Shown in pieces: positions 1-15,900 of a DNA stretch of 64,000 bases; the stretch's first letter is position 1; each line of letters starts with the position of its first letter. The DNA is from Amanita rubescens (lineage: Eukaryota; Basidiomycota; Agaricomycetes; Agaricales; Amanitaceae): assembly GCA_015039365.1 (NCBI GenBank), contig WION01000005.1, forward strand, positions 806,001-870,000, read 5' to 3'. A model generated the notes under the pieces. It saw only the letters and a list, made by a program, of their open reading frames with translations, was not told the DNA's origin and did no database searches. A program made the translations under genes and the position numbers.

Positions 1-867
1 AGAAACGGTGTAATGAAAAATCGCTGTACCGTGGTGACGGCCACGAGCCCCCGCCTATCAGCGTATCCATGATTTTTTTTAGTTGGTCGGAGGCCGCCAA
101 CATTGTGTCATGTACGCATCAACTACACTGTCGTAAGTTTGGCCCTTAACTCGGTCCCTTTCAATGAGTTAATTGACCGCAGAGTCCATTGGTACTTACC
201 GGGCGCCGATGTAGGTAAATCATATCATTGATGGTCTGGAGTCTCCGCAAACTTTACGAAATCCACGCACAAATCCAATATTCTCCGCTCGGACTTCCAC
301 TAGACAGGACGGCGCGTACCACTGGTATGACAGTGAAGGAGAGGTTGGCTAGCACCTTTGAACTTGAACCCAAGAAAAATCATCGATCGCCGGTTCGAGA
401 ACTACAATGAACGTTGGCATCATCAAAGGATCTTGCAATAGGTACTAAGTTTTACCGTCTGCTGCGCACCGAGGTCTGGTGCACAATTCTGTTGTACCTA
501 GAGGCCTCGTTGGTACAGCAATATCTTACCAAATGCGTACAAAGGCGAAACCGTAAACGGACACAAAGCGAGTGCCAGCCAGGATGTTCATAGCCACATT
601 GATTGTTGAAGGTACAAGTATTGCTACATCACGTTGACCCTGAATGCGCACTAAACCAGTTTGGAAAGCTGTAATCAATAAATAACATTCAATTTCATAA
701 CCGGTACTTAGGGAGGGCGGCTAAGCTAGCCAATTACGATAGAGCATAAACGTAAGGAACGATAAGTGGAGAGACTGAGATGGAAAAGACAAAGATAGAA
801 CAGACAGATACGTAGAAGAGATATACCAATTTGGAACACTAGTATGGATTGTTAGATTCGCTTGCAG
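1..867. other. No gene recognised
   Basis: Only short open frames without family resemblance occur here, and no tRNA or repeat was seen. It probably holds the 3' flank of the minus-strand PAS gene and intergenic DNA. Confidence 0.4.
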
Positions 868-1567
868 CTAGATGGCAGCGCGGCGCAAAATAATCATGAG
901 GCCATCAGAATGCGCTGAAAATATAGCATCAACGCTCATCTGGACGAGATTTCCCGGAGCGGTCACGCGCTGGCGTGCTAATTGCTGCCCTGTGCGAGAC
1001 CGATGGTTCCGAGATCGAGAGGTCTTTTCCCCTCCATGCCTGTGTCTCGTGGACGATGGACCTGGTACTCGATCGCTACGTTGGAAATTAATCAAATCAT
1101 ACAATGAGAATGAGAAGGGAAAATGGTACTGACACCGAGTCTCTCCCTTCCGGTATCAAGGTGAATTTGCCAAAGCCGAAGCCCCCGTCGCTCGGCTGGC
1201 CTCTCTCGTTGACGCCCCAGCCTTTGACGCAATCGATCCAAGCTCGGACCATATCTTCATCTTTCTTAGCGACGAAGTCAAAGAAAGGCCGTCCAATAGC
1301 GTCCATTGTGTTGAGGAAAAAATTATTAGTACAGTATTCAACCGTGCAGCTGAGCGAGAAGCGATCCAGGATGAACGCCGTCCTGTAAGATTGGAATGTC
1401 AAATCGTCAAAGTTTGGCTCCTCTCGCGTAAATTCGGGGCTGAGGCTGCGACTTCCAGAAGATTCTCCAGAACCACTGACACTGGGACTAGTGGGCGTCC
1501 ACGTGGGTGAAGAGGGCGTAGGGGAGGCTGGAGAACTCAAGCCGCTGGGTAATGGATCTGGCGCCAT
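868..1567 (-). CDS. PAS-domain protein, two exons
   Basis: I read two exons, 1567-1134 and 1075-868, with a 58-nt intron (GTCAGT...GTAG) at 1076-1133, giving 213 residues in an intact frame. The N-terminal 45 residues are Ser/Pro-rich. They are followed by a PAS-like fold with motifs such as AFILDRFSLSCTVEY, DAIGRPFFDFV, a stretch GFGFGKFTL and, after a basic linker, a closing strand VDAIFSAHSDGLMIILRRA. This arrangement resembles single-PAS proteins of mushrooms, possibly sensory or related to white-collar-type regulators, but no DNA-binding or kinase domain is visible and the ligand is unknown. The start ATG lies in a GCGCCATGG context. The gene is divergent from TRM61 across about 1 kb. 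The family call is inference; the splice model is well supported. Confidence 0.6.
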
Positions 1568-2564
1568 GGGTGAAGGATCGTTCCATCGCTACCCAAGTTT
1601 GAGTAAACTAGCTACGAAGTACAGGAAATCTTACCCTCAGCTCAAAACCGACCGCATTAGGAGCGACAATGGTAATCTCCGAGGCCGTGGAGGCATTGTG
1701 GAATGCTTTAGCACCTGGTTGGGCGAATGAGACACTGCCGACCAGCACGTTATGTACAACGGTTCTGCAGAGAGCAGTTCAGTGCTCAGCCCGCGACGAC
1801 GCTGAACGTATACTTACCGGGACTAGGCAAAGTAACTTAGTCTTAAAGTTGATCGTGATGGGGTGACGGGATGTACTTACAACGCCACATAAAATATAAC
1901 CCTTGTAGGGATCTTTATGTCTCATACGCAGATAGACTAAGCATGCTGCCTTATCCTGTTGGATGGTATCACTTTCGCAGTTTTCAGATCAGCAGCCTGA
2001 GAGAACTGAGAACGAATATATCGGGCTCACAAATGTAATTGCTTGGTTCGAATGTATTCGTCCGGGTGAACGAGTTCAAGCGATGATTTGCCAATAAGTT
2101 CGCGAGGCTCATAACCTGTACAGAGGGATGTGGAATCAATATACAAACCGGCGGTGTTGGTCTTGCTCACCGAGAAGGTCAGAAACTGATTCCGTCATAA
2201 ATAGCCATTTAGCCTACGCATAAACGGAGTGAGATCAAGTGAAGTTCCGCGAGTACGGACGGTACCTCATGAGAAAAATCGACGATGCCGACTAGAAAGA
2301 GATAAAATGAGAGAACGATGGATGGAATATCGAAAAAAAAACACACTGAAAGAGACACAAGGATGGTCAGAGAGATCCATTAGAAAGAGGAGTGGAGAGA
2401 AGGAAGTATGGACGGGAGAAGATGAGGACTGAATCGGGGCATGGTTTGTATATACGTGGTGGCCCGTGTGGCTGAGCAGTGCTTACCAGAGATCGCCCAA
2501 AGTCCGCGCGTCCGGAAGCGCTCAATTTGTGTTCCTGTAGTAACATAAACGAGATCTTGCCATC
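1568..2564. other. Divergent intergenic region PAS gene / TRM61
   Basis: About 1 kb lies between two divergent start codons and presumably holds both promoters. A purine-rich stretch is visible at about 2280-2415. No convincing coding exon or RNA gene was found. Confidence 0.4.
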
Positions 2565-4272
<1,708 letters not shown>

Positions 4273-4402
4273 CACCCTGAAAATTATTCCATTGTTACGC
4301 TGGTCAATTAAAAGGAAGTATTTACTAAATAAGGATGATATGGTACGTAAGAAGAAGGGCGGGAGTAGGTATAACATAATTAATGAGGTGTACGAGGGTA
4401 TT

Positions 4403-7400
4403 CTAGGCCGCGGTGGCCCGCCTGCAGACCTCTCCTTGCTCTTGCTCCGCCTCTCCTTGTGCTTGGATCTTGCTCCTACGTGGGCGTAACACGCGCATCG
4501 TCGCTGGAGAGGGCACAGGTGTTGCCTTGGACCTCGTTAGCGCCCGCCTCCGCTTCTTTGGTGGCAGATCATCGTCATCGTCGTGATCCGATTCTAAATG
4601 GTCGCCGTGCCTCGACTCCGAGTTGCCGTGACTCTCGCTGTCTTCATTGGATTCATCACTGGACTGTCTTCGCTTCCGCGTAGAGCGGGTTCTGTCCATG
4701 GCCGTACGGGATTTAGCAGCGCCTCGGCCTTTGGTTGCCGGCGCTACGCTTCTTCTCATCTTCCCAGTTTTCAAAGGAGTGCTTTGACGGGAAGACTTCT
4801 GTGAATGCAAAACCCTCACGTTTTGGCTCGCCATTCCACTGCCGCTGGCAACTGAGGTGCCTTCGACGGTCTCGAGAACCCTGGTGCCCTGCTCTGCACT
4901 TTGCTTCTTCGCTGCGGCCTCGGCCAATTCTTGCATCGTCATTGGTACAGCTGCAGTGGGCGTGGATCTTTCAACACTAGCGCCGTCCTCCGCGGGATCG
5001 ATATCCATGCCTTGTATATCATACGTCACATATTCGGGCTTCGGATGCTCCAGGTCATCGTTGATATCATCGCTGAGCATCGCTTGATTTTGCTGCTTGC
5101 CAAAGATTGATTCATGCGGTAGCGTAAAGTGCTGGTATTTTGGAAGGCTGTACGCCTGTACAACATCGTCTGCTTCAAGTAGAAAGCCACCTCCAGATGG
5201 GGTTGCTTCCTGTAATGGAACAATGGATATCGGCAGCAGTTGCATAATAAAACAGCTACGCACAGGTGCAGTCACCTCTTCGCCCTCGGCTTTCTCTTCA
5301 CGGTCCGGGCTCCGCGTCTCTGGTTGCCCTGAACCCTCAGCGACTTCGCTGGCATACTGATCTTGCAGCCGTTTCCGGATGCGCAACCCTTGTACCAAGC
5401 GTATCCATCGCTTCATCGCTTGGTCTTCACGTTTTGCACGTGCTTTTTCTTCGGCAATTTTTTCCGCTTCCCAATACGCCTAATGTATAATCAAATCATT
5501 ACGTGATTCATACTTCGAAGCTAAACTTGCCTCTAACAGTGTTGATTCATTCTCTTTGGCGATAACAACACCTTCAATAACAGGGAAAGCTCTGCGTTTC
5601 TTAAACTCAAATCTGGTCTGAAATTATAAAGTCAGTGGCAATACCGAATTGCGAAGAATCAACCCAAGTTCATCTAGACGAGGATGAAGCACAGGATACC
5701 TACCACTGCCTCTGCGTGGTCGAAACCCAGTTTCCTGGCTATTTTCGCAACGCCTTTGACTGGAACCGTACATTACAAACGGGTATTTACGAGTCGATGG
5801 TCGAGTATGAAAGCATAACCCTGAGTAAAACGCCACCGGCAAAGGATATCGTCACTCACAAGGTACATGAACTGCACCCTCAGGAAGCATCGAGGGAACG
5901 TACAAATCGATATTGCCAAAGTTATTCTTTGGCACAATGCCCTACGGGAACGAAGTCGGAATCATGGAGAGACGGTTGAATAATCATGAACTCACATCAA
6001 CGACTGGATCGGGAACAAATCTCTCCGTCTGCGACCGCGCATATAGGCCTTGCATAACCTCACTCGCCGCCGCCGCTTCACCGCCACCTGAACCCGCTTC
6101 ACGTAATACCTCAACCTCACGCATTTTCCCAACAGTACTCGCACGAAGTTTAATCATCTTCAGCGGCTGAGATCCAGACTTGACAGTTCTCCCCTCCGTG
6201 CGCATCCACGTCTCGGCCGTTTTAAGGGGAACGACAGTACTGCGGGAATACACAGGATCGCCGCGGAACTTTCCCAATTCGACCGTTTCAGGTGGCGGTG
6301 GGTGGATGACTTCGTTTTGCTTGAGATGACGTTCGAGGACATACCTATATATTGATGAGATGACGGGAATTACAGTGCATGGGAGGGGCAAGACAAACAA
6401 TGGGTGATCTTTGAAGCCTACTAGGGTGGTAGGCATGCCTTCCATTAACTGCGCGACTTCTAGCTCCTCGTCCTCCACATCGTCTCTATGCTACAAGCAG
6501 GGGTCGTCAGCATCCCGGGTAGAGGAATCGTGAGTGCGTTACCAATCGATAAGGCCTTGAGATGGTTTGAACGACCATGTCCCACCATAGTTGTCTCCCT
6601 CTCCCTCCACCTCCCGCTTGCGCTTTGACTACTTTTGTACTGTACTCGCGAGCATATCTCCTCGTAACATCTCGAGCGTACCCATCTTCTTCAAACGCTA
6701 AGACGTACATCATTCTGTTTTCTCGACGTGCACTAGATCTGCCTAGAGCAGAAGTTCCTGGTAACGCGGATGAAGATAGGGCGGGTGTGGGGTCAAACAC
6801 TTTGCGTTTGTTAACGATACAACGAATAGGATCGACTGGTAACCAGCGCCCATCTGGACGCGAAAAAACCTCTGTCCAGAAAACCGGCGGTGTAGAAAGC
6901 GGATTTGGTGATTCTATTGATTAGGTTTTGAATAAGAACATCACGACTAGAGTTGCGATCACTTACCGGATCGGCTCGACTCAGGGTCATCTCCAAGTCG
7001 ATGACCTTTTGTTTTTTGTTTCCGGAGCTTGATGGGGGGCTTTGCTTTCTCCTTGCCCTTTGCCTTTTCGCTTTTTGGCTGGACTGGATCGCCATCGAGG
7101 CGTTGACCGTCGCCGGGAAACGATCCAAACTCTAACTTTTTCTTTCCTTTAGCAAACGGAGCAGAAATATCAACTTCCTCCATATCGTTATCACTTTCAC
7201 TATTTGTTCCCTGTTGTTCCTCCTGTTTCGCCTTTCCTTTACCTTTGGTCTTTGTTTGGTATTTGGGCCTTGGCTTCCCAATGGAAGATTGCCACGGCAT
7301 GCTTTGCAAACTAGTTACGAGCCGAGCAGGAATTCCGAGGGCTCGACATAACGCCGTGAATAGTTGTGCACTCGTATCTCTCGAACCGGAACGCATTAGA

Positions 7401-8145
7401 GTGTGCTTCATGAGACTCTTTGGACTTCTGATGGTCTCGGCTTCATCGTCCAGAAGGTCCTCTAAAGTATCGATCTCTATTGGAGTAGTACTAGAGGTTA
7501 AAAAGGATATTAAAGCGGAAGCTTCGTCAGGCGGAGTCGCTGAGGTGCCGGTTGACGTTTTTTCTGCTGGGGTGCTCGGTGATGAAAGTAAACCATTAGC
7601 GACAAGGCGCGACTGGATATCATCGTAAGTGCGATTGCGGACGTGTCCTTCAGGAAGGACGTCAAAGAAAGAGCCAGTCCACCATTCAACGAGACTTCTA
7701 ATGGCATTTTCAAACATGCGGCCGCGTTGATTGTGGTCAGGTACGCGAGATTTGTGGATCATTGCAAACGCATTTTGGAGATGCATGGGAATAAGGGACA
7801 GTAAGCGAGCCTAACACGCGTTTTACCGTCAGTAAGGTCGCGATGACAAGGAGAGTCATACATGTAAGAGTGGGTCGTTCAGCCATTTGTTACGGACGCG
7901 TGCGTTCACCAGTAGAGTGAGCGTATGAAGCTTGTGGCAGTCTATACGTAACAAGCGTTCCGCGTATGAGATTCCTGTTGTCTTCTTTCTAGTCGCACAG
8001 TAAGTAATTCATCAATATGGAAAGGGCCGGTCACCAACTTGGACTGGGAATCAGCCTTCCGGTTAGGTTGAAGAGTAATCTCTATATGTTGCTCGTGCTC
8101 AGGCACTTGGACTTCTTCCCAGTCAAAGTCGTCATCACTGTCCAT
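4403..8145 (-). CDS. RAD4: DNA repair protein RAD4/XPC
   Basis: This is the damage-recognition factor of global nucleotide excision repair, which works with RAD23 to flip damaged bases and recruit TFIIH. Eleven exons in reading order: 8145-8035, 7981-7862, 7810-6967, 6913-6543, 6490-6399, 6344-5996, 5941-5860, 5759-5704, 5617-5531, 5479-5264 and 5209-4403. They total 3135 nt, or 1044 residues, with an intact frame. Seen in order: an acidic start MDSDDDFDWEEV, a transglutaminase-like domain (FENAIRSLVEWW; TALCRALGIPARLVTSLQ; RPDGRWLPVDPIR), then BHD1-3 (HPLYVLERHLKQNEV; ELGKFRGDPVY; NNFGNIDLYVPSMLPEGAVH; KIARKLGFDHAEAV; FEFKKRRAFPVIEG). The C-terminus is charged with a DDDDD run and nuclear-localisation-like basic clusters. 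The intron at 5480-5530 uses a GC donor (GAG|GCAAGT). It converges with TRM61 and is divergent from the transporter gene. Confidence 0.95.
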
Positions 8146-8640
8146 GTCCGCCGGTGTCAGAGCAGAGGAGGGGTAAATACATTTTGTGACTAGTCACGGG
8201 CTCGGTGCCGCCGTGCCGTCATGAGCGTTTCGTCAGTCAGCAATGCAGCCGAAGAACTTGACAGAATAGAAATGACTTTTACGTTACTTAATAGGTACTT
8301 TAGACACTGCACTGGCTTTATATTTATCAGTTTATCAGACTGAGCCCGATCTCATCGGTACGCTATCCCGGTGCACCATCCCCCCATGACCATTACACCT
8401 GAGAGATCCAATGAATTATAAAACGGGATTTTGACTACCTTTTACATAGTAATACTCAGGGTAATATATAGAGCAATGGAGTGCGTGACCTAACCGGGAG
8501 CCAAACGGCTACCAAATCGGGGATAGGTGACTTGAGCGCCGAGCCAACTGAATTAGGAACCTGAGAGTGCCGACACGACAAGTATCCATGCAATGGCTTT
8601 ATTCAGTCCCCGCGCCTCCCGTCTTTTCTCAGAGCCCCCA
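8146..8640. other. Divergent promoter region RAD4 / MFS transporter
   Basis: This 495-bp interval separates two divergent start codons. No gene is seen in it, and no individual promoter element could be assigned with confidence. Confidence 0.4.
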
Positions 8641-11241
8641 ATGACTCGCTCGTACGACCAAGATATTGAACAACCAATAGCTGGCCTTCCCGACCTTCCC
8701 AATGACTGTAGAACTCCCGTAGGCGTAACCATCCACAAAATGTGGTGGACTTACTAATCTTACCCGCCGTAGCTTGATAAAACGATAGATCGCATTGGTA
8801 TGGGAAGCTACCAATGGACACTTTTGTCTCTTTGTGGTTTTGGTAAGTCGAAGCTGCTCTGCCGAAGAGTATACTGGGGCTGATGAACGAAGGCTGGATG
8901 GCGGATAACGTATGTCTAGGCTTATCTATTCTCCGTTCATTCCTAAACATCATTACAGATGTGGATACAAGCCGTAGCCATCATATTACCGAGAGTGCAG
9001 CAACAATTTTCCGGTCAGTTCAACTACAGGCCTTCGCTTTCGAGTTGCTCAACGTCTCGCAATGCAGTCCCGGATAGCTATATTGGCGTTCTGTCCTCGT
9101 CCATGTTTGCAGGGATGATGTTTGGGGCGATTGGCTGGGGCACATGTATTTTCTTCTTGTCATTGATGATTGCTGGCCTCTGACGGAACATATGGCAGGT
9201 TCCGACCTTCTGGGACGCAGTACGGCCTTCAATTTGACTCTCTTTTTCACTGCCCTGTTTGGCCTTACGTCCTCACTCGCATATTCGTTCGTGACCCTGT
9301 GTATCTCTCTCTTCTTCCTCGGCAGCGCAGTTGGGGTGAGCATGCTCAGTCGTACGACACTTATATAACACTCAAACCTAATTTAGGGTTCCATGCCCAC
9401 TGATGGTACTCTGTTACTAGAACATATGCCCAAGGAGAAGCAATATCTTGTTACTGCTCTATCTGTTTTCTTTTCTTTTGGCGCAATTCTCTCAGCGATT
9501 GTTGCCCTTCTAGTTATCCCGCAAAATTCCTGCCCGGTATCTTCCCTCCCGTGTAACGTTGATGTTCAGAACAAGGGTTGGAAGTACCTTTTGATTGCCC
9601 TTGGACTTATTGTATGTAACTCGCCTCTTGGAACTCTTGCCTTAACCCACGAGTATGCGCCTGCTGGGGAACCCCTCCGTACTTGGGATAACCTCGACCG
9701 TTTGACAGACACTTCTCATGTTCCTAGCTCGGATCGTGTTCTTCCGTCTCTATGAATCCCCTCGCTACCTTGTTCATGCTGGGCGTCCACAAGAGGCTGT
9801 CAAGGCCCTCCAAATGATTTCCAGGTTCAATGGCTCTGATCTTTCCATTGAACTTGATGACGTCGTCGACCATCGCCATCCTTCCCAAGGGAGTGATTGC
9901 GGACAGGCCGAATCCACCGCTGCCATTGCCAACGCGACCAAAACAGAGGATGATATACATCAATCTTCGGGGATACCAATTATCCAGACGGCAACAGAAG
10001 TCGACGAAACTTCTCCATTTGGGACGCCTCCTAATGAGAGCACGGTCCAGGCTGCATCAAGCCTAGTCGCTGACTACAACGCGATAGGCGAGACGGTAAC
10101 CCCTCTAGATCAAACAGATGGCCTGAAAGAAAATAGCAATGACGTTGAAGAAGAGAACGAAGATACACCACTTAATCCCGGTACAACAATAAAACCCCCT
10201 CGCGACCAGTCCAACTTTTCGACGTCGTCGCACGCGTCGTTCACGTCTAGGTTGACTGGACGGAAGGGAGGGAAGGTCAGGCTACGAGCTGCATTCCCGC
10301 GGTGGTTGGCCGACCCGCTTGATGCGTGGATTGACCGGGTGATGATGGTGCTTTCGCCAGAATGGTCAAGAACGACTTTGTTGGTTTGGTCCGCATGGTT
10401 CGGAATGTCACTAGGTACATCTTTAACGTCTATTCCCCGCGGAGTCTAAGCTAACCCACTCCCACTTCTCAGCGTTCACCATGTTCAATGTTTTTCTGCC
10501 GAAACTACTAGAATACGCTCCTGGACCGGCTGTAGTTGGACCGAAATCGCTTGAGGACAGTCTATGGGATGTTGTTGTATTTACAATCGGAGGATGTCCA
10601 GGAGCAATCGTACGTCAAATTGTTTCACATGCGCCGGCGCGTGGTTGAATTTCGTTCGTTAGCTCGGCGCATTCTTTATAGAGTCTTCATTAGGCCGCAG
10701 GTGGTCCCTGGCAGGGAGCACTTTTGCTACGGCCGTCATGTGTGCCATCTTTACGATGGTGGAATCGCCTTGGGCTGTTCGTCTGACGACGATCTGCATC
10801 AGCTTGAGCGCTACGGTACGTGGTCGCGGGTTATGTTGTTTGTGTATTCTTATTAAGCTCGGCTTCTCAAGGCCATGTGGGCCGTGTTGTACGGGTGAGT
10901 TGATCGCCAATCATCTGTATATGGGTTATTAACATGTTCATTTAGATGGACCCCTGAGATATTTGGGACTAGGGTACGTGGCACCGCGTGCGGTATCGCT
11001 TCAGCACTATCCCGAATGTACGTCTTTCTCCTTGTTTAGGTATACATCGATCCATTGATTATATTTCTTCAGCGGGGGGATGATTGCACCCCTACTAGGG
11101 GGCATGCTTCTTGTTATAGACAGATCGATTCCGGTGTATACCAGCGTTGTTACATTCGCCATTGCTGGCTGCTGCGTGTTACTACTCAAGGAAGACAACT
11201 CACCTCGAAAGAGGGGTGGCATGCGCTCTATCGCGCATTGA
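8641..11241 (+). CDS. MFS transporter (sugar/SV2-like)
   Basis: This is a polytopic membrane transporter of the major facilitator superfamily. Thirteen exons (8641-8718, 8773-8842, 8893-8909, 8959-9013, 9068-9145, 9199-9335, 9387-9611, 9709-10414, 10473-10609, 10663-10815, 10872-10894, 10946-11017, 11073-11241) total 1920 nt, or 639 residues, with an intact frame. The first helix region reads MADNMWIQAVAIILPRVQQ. The MFS signature after TM2 is SDLLGRSTAFN and the sugar-transporter-like motif is FRLYESPRYLVHAGR. A long acidic, Ser/Thr-rich cytoplasmic loop lies at about residues 300-430. The last helices include GGMIAPLLGGMLL. Exon 3 is only 17 nt. What looks at first like two compensating frameshifts near 8719-8772 is a 54-nt intron with a TACTAAT branch site. 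The substrate cannot be read from sequence. Confidence 0.9.
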
Positions 11242-12935
11242 TTGCCATTCTAGATCGTCCATAATTCGCATTCGGACCACCATTGTAGCATATATATATA
11301 TCGATCGTGCGGATCTATGTAGGTATCATATACTTTTGTAGTATATATAAAATCTTTACCTTTGCTTTTGCTGCAATAAATGCTTCGCGTCTGCTCTGCC
11401 TGTGCACGGGCCACCTGCTTGCGGGGACGTGGTTCTCACATCGACTCTTCCATACCTCTTGTATTATGCAGGACCACTCCTTTGACTTTTGTCGAGCATA
11501 TAGTAAGGGTTACAATATGATTCATATTACGATTATTCTTCAACTAACAGGATCATTCAATAAACTATGGGCCGGACGGGTTAAAGCGACGGCCAGCACG
11601 TTGCGTTACAAACTAGGTTGCCGTACTTTGCGGAATGTGACGCATTCGTTGGGTACCAGATCGCCTTATGTGGATTGCGCACGTCTGACAATCGAGCGAG
11701 CTTTGGTCACCAAGTGAACGAGGGTGAAGAACTCGAGCGTAGGGTGCAAAAACGGCCTGGGGCCCGGGCGCAAGGATCGTCTGCGGAAAGGTGGTTGGAA
11801 GGGATGCCACAGCACCATATCTTTCATTTTCCAGCACATCCTTGCCAAGCCTGCACCGCATGTGTAATATATCCCTTGTCTATGGAAAGCTGTGACTCCT
11901 GATGGCGATGACGGGTGCGCTGATAGCAATGGATCCGATGCCCGCGCTGAGGACGTAGTGAAGTCAAAATCTGCACCTCAACTAGTTCGGGTTTGCCCCT
12001 CCCACGTGTGGCACTCTACGAAGGCACGCCCGTAAGCGAAGAGACGCAAAAGTGGATAATCTCGCGAGGTTTGATACGAGAAGGGTGTACCTCCATGGGG
12101 CTGAGGACAATAAGGGGGGGCGGAGGAGTTGAGTAGCGTAGCCCATGATATTTTCGATATAGCAGAGATAATGTTAACTGTTCAACATTTCTGCTTCCGT
12201 CTTGTCTTCGTCCTATTGCGTGGCTGAAGAAACAGTCGAGGTCACTGCTCCTGCAGCAGCAGCAACCTGCGGGTACCACCTCACCTTCTCTTCTTCGTTC
12301 CCGTCTTGCGTTGCACGCTCCCGACATCTGTGATGGACTTGGGGAAAGGATATAACTTGCTTTTGTCTCTGGGATGTGTCAAGTGTTTCTTGTCAGAGAC
12401 GGTGCTAACTAGGAGAGACGAGGGGGGTACTTTGGAAAGCTGGCGGAGGGAGTGACGAAGAAGTAGATGAAAAGAAGTGTTGGAAATGGAGGCCCGTGCG
12501 ATGCCGGAAACTATAGATGGCGGGTCCTGTCGCGAGACGGTACTGGGCTCTCCCTGTGTTGCTTGGAGTGCTGAGGTGTAGATGCTGAATTCCGAGTCTA
12601 ACTCCAGCATATCAATCTTCAAAGACTCATATCGACTACGCCACTGACGATAGATGCGTATTGGGTCATCTTGCGGCCCTTCGACCTTCAATGTCTTTCC
12701 TGAACAATGCAGTTGACCTTCCGTCGCTAGTTGAGCATTGAGTGTTGAGCGCTGAGGCTCAACGCACCTGCCAGATCTAATATGCCGACTCGGAGCCCAT
12801 TCTCACATGTGACACGTATCACTTCCTTTCTTCCTGACCACAAAGCCTCTACATTGTTCATTACACGACATCAGGTCATTTTGGTCTATTTAATTCTCAA
12901 ATCCATATATGATTCTTTCACAGACTGCAATCACC
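11242..12935. other. Intergenic; one weak minus-strand frame
   Basis: A minus-strand open frame at about 12690-12281 encodes a charged, non-repetitive stretch (motifs IYRQWRSRYESLKIDM and LELDSEFSIYTSAL). It has no ATG of its own but a possible splice acceptor just upstream, so it could be the 3' exon of an unrecognised gene. The rest, including a short TA repeat near 11291-11300, shows nothing I can support. Confidence 0.3.
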
Positions 12936-15900
12936 ATGTCAGCAGATCCACCTCAGGTAGTGAATACTGGTATCTTTGCTGGATACTGGCAGTATGTTGT
13001 TATGGATAGCCAATTCATAGAGGTATTGGATTTCAGTATTTTTTCACCTGGATCTTGTCAATAATGGAGACTTGTAGATCAACTACTATCTTGCAGACCT
13101 TTCCAACATTGATCTACCTCCTTTACCTCCTATTAAACATTCTAGTACTTTCTTTACAGGCCAAGATAAGTACTTGCAGAAGTTGGAGGTCCATTTTACC
13201 TCTCAAGTTCAAACAGAAAGAATTTTTTTCCTATTGCATGGTTTAGGTGGCATTGGCAAGACTCAGATTTGCCTTAAATTCATTGAAGAAAATTCTGATT
13301 TGTGATTATTTTACACATTAGTATAGTAATTCAAAATAACTGACATATTCAAGGTTCTCTGACATATTCTGGATTGATGCTTCTTCAGAGAAAAGTGTTG
13401 AATTTGTACTCACACAAATATCCTCAACCTACAGTACCTCACCTGATGGCAGACCCTCAGTCAGATCTGCTCTTGATTGGATTTCTCAAAGGCCCAACTT
13501 TTTGATGGTGTATGATAGAGCAGATGGACATTACTCAGTAGTTGAGAACTTCCTCCCACCAGGAAATGGAGGAAATATTATGATAACAAGTAGGAATATT
13601 GGGTTAAAGAGATTTGCATTGAGCAAGAACTCAATGGAAATTCATGGCATGGAAGATGAAGATGCTATTTCCTTGCTTTTGAAGTCAGCCATGCTTGATG
13701 ACACAGATGATGATACCTATAATCTAGCCCAGCAGCTTGTGTCACAATTGGATGGGATCCCTCTTGCCATTGACCAAGCAGGAGCATATATGCATTCCTG
13801 TGGTTGCAGCATTAATGGTTATTTGGAATTGTACACAAGATACAAGGACAAGTTAATGAGGGATACTCCAGGATTTAAGGGTGCTTCAGATTATGGGACA
13901 TGGGACATTTCCATGAAAAAGATGGAGGATATGGCTGCAATGGATAATTCACAGGAATCTGTTGGAGCACAAAGTGCTATCAAGCTCATGAGGATCTTTG
14001 CTTTCCTAGACCATGCTAATATACCACAAGAATTATTCAAAAATGCTGCTGAGAACTACATGAAAAGAAATATTGAGGATCATGTATATTTTGCATCATC
14101 ATTAAGTTTGTTGGATGATGAAACTGTGTTCATGGGAAAACATGGAGAGTGGGACAAATTACAGTTTCTACATGGCATCCAGATTTTACTTTCATTCTCC
14201 TTTGTCAGGAGTCATAATCACCTGTATTCCATGCACTTACTAGTAAATGCCTGGAGTAGGGACTGCATACCAAAAGGAGAAGTAACTGATCACTATTACA
14301 GAGCAAGAGCACTCTTGTCCTGTTCAATAGCTCTTGACTGGAACACTGATGATAATTATAAATTCTGTCAATCACTTGCACCACACATTAGGTCAATTTT
14401 TTTGCATGAATTGGAATTAAAGTTGGACAGCAAGTACTATGATGATGAATATGCAAGATTTGCACTTGTATTTGATCGTACTGGGAGCTGGGATGAGGAA
14501 GAACAATTGTTACATGTTGCAATTCATCAAAGAAAAACAAAGTTTGGATCAGGCCACCCATCCACTCTCACCACTATGTCTGATCTGGCATTAACATACT
14601 GGAATCAAGGAAAGTGGGATAAGGCAGAGAAACTTCAGATGGACGTGATGAATGCAAGAAAAACAAACCTTGGATCAGATCACCCAGACACTCTCACCAG
14701 CATGGCCAACTTGGCATCAACATACCACAATGAGGGAAGGTGGGATGAGGCAGAGAAGCTTGAGATGGATGTGATGAATGCAAGCACAACAAAGCTTGGA
14801 TCAGACCACCCATCCACTCTCATCAGCATGGCCAACTTGGCATCAACATACCACACTCAGGGAAGGTGGGATGAGGCAGCGAAGCTTCAGATGGATGTGA
14901 TGAATATAAGTACAACAAAGCTTGGATCAGATCACCCAGACACTCTCACTGCCATGTCCAATCTGGCATTAACATACTGGAATCAGGGGAAGTGGGATGA
15001 GGCAGAGAAGCCTCAGATGGTTGTGATGAATGCATTTAAAACAAAGTTTGGATCAGACCACCCAGACACTCTCACCAGCATGGCCAATTTGGCATCAACA
15101 TACAGGAATCAGGGAAGGTGGAATGAGGCAGAGAAGCTTGACATGGATGTGATGAATGCAAGAAAAACAAAGTTGGGATCAAACCACCCAGACACTCTCA
15201 CCAGCATGGCCAATCTGGCATCAACATACTTGAATCAGGGAAGGTGGGATGAGGCAGAGAAGCTTGACATGGATGTAATGAATGCATTCAAAACAAAGTT
15301 TGGATCAGACCACCCATCCACTCTCACCAGCATGGCCAATTTGGCATCAGCATACAGGAATCAGGGAAGGTGGGATGAGGCAGAGAAGCTTGACATGGAT
15401 GTGATGAGTGCAAGAAAAACAAAGTTTGGATCAGACCACCCACTTACTCTCACCAGTATGGCCAACTTTGCATCAACATATGGGAATCAGGGAAGATGGG
15501 ATGAGGCAGAGAAGCTTCAGATAGATGTCATGAATGCAAGAAAAATAAAACTTGGATCAGACCACCCAGACACTCTCACCACCATGTCCAATCTTGCATC
15601 AACATATGGGCAACAAGGAAGGTGGTACAAGGCAGAGAAGCTTCAGATGGATGTGATGAATGCAAGAAAAACAAAGCTTGGATCAGACCACCCAGACACT
15701 TTCACCAGCATGGCCAATTTGGCATCAACATACAGGAATCAGGGAAGGTGGGATGAGGCAGAGAAGCTTGAGATTGAGGTTATGAATGCAAGAAAAACAA
15801 AGCTTGGATCAGACCACCCAGACACTCTTGCCAGCATGGCTGATTTGGCATTAACATACTGGAATCAGGGAAAGTGGAATGAGGCAGAGAAGCTTCAGAT

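Noticed and set aside
4459..5490. Several plus-strand frames opposite RAD4
   Set aside because: They overlap the RAD4 C-terminal exons antisense, have no family resemblance and no splice logic.
8713..8780. Two compensating frameshifts in the MFS transporter N-terminus
   Set aside because: A 54-nt GT-AG intron (8719-8772) with a TACTAAT branch site explains it and keeps the full 639-residue frame.
11618..11902. Possible small gene after the transporter
   Set aside because: No start context, splice sites or recognisable domain; composition like intergenic DNA.
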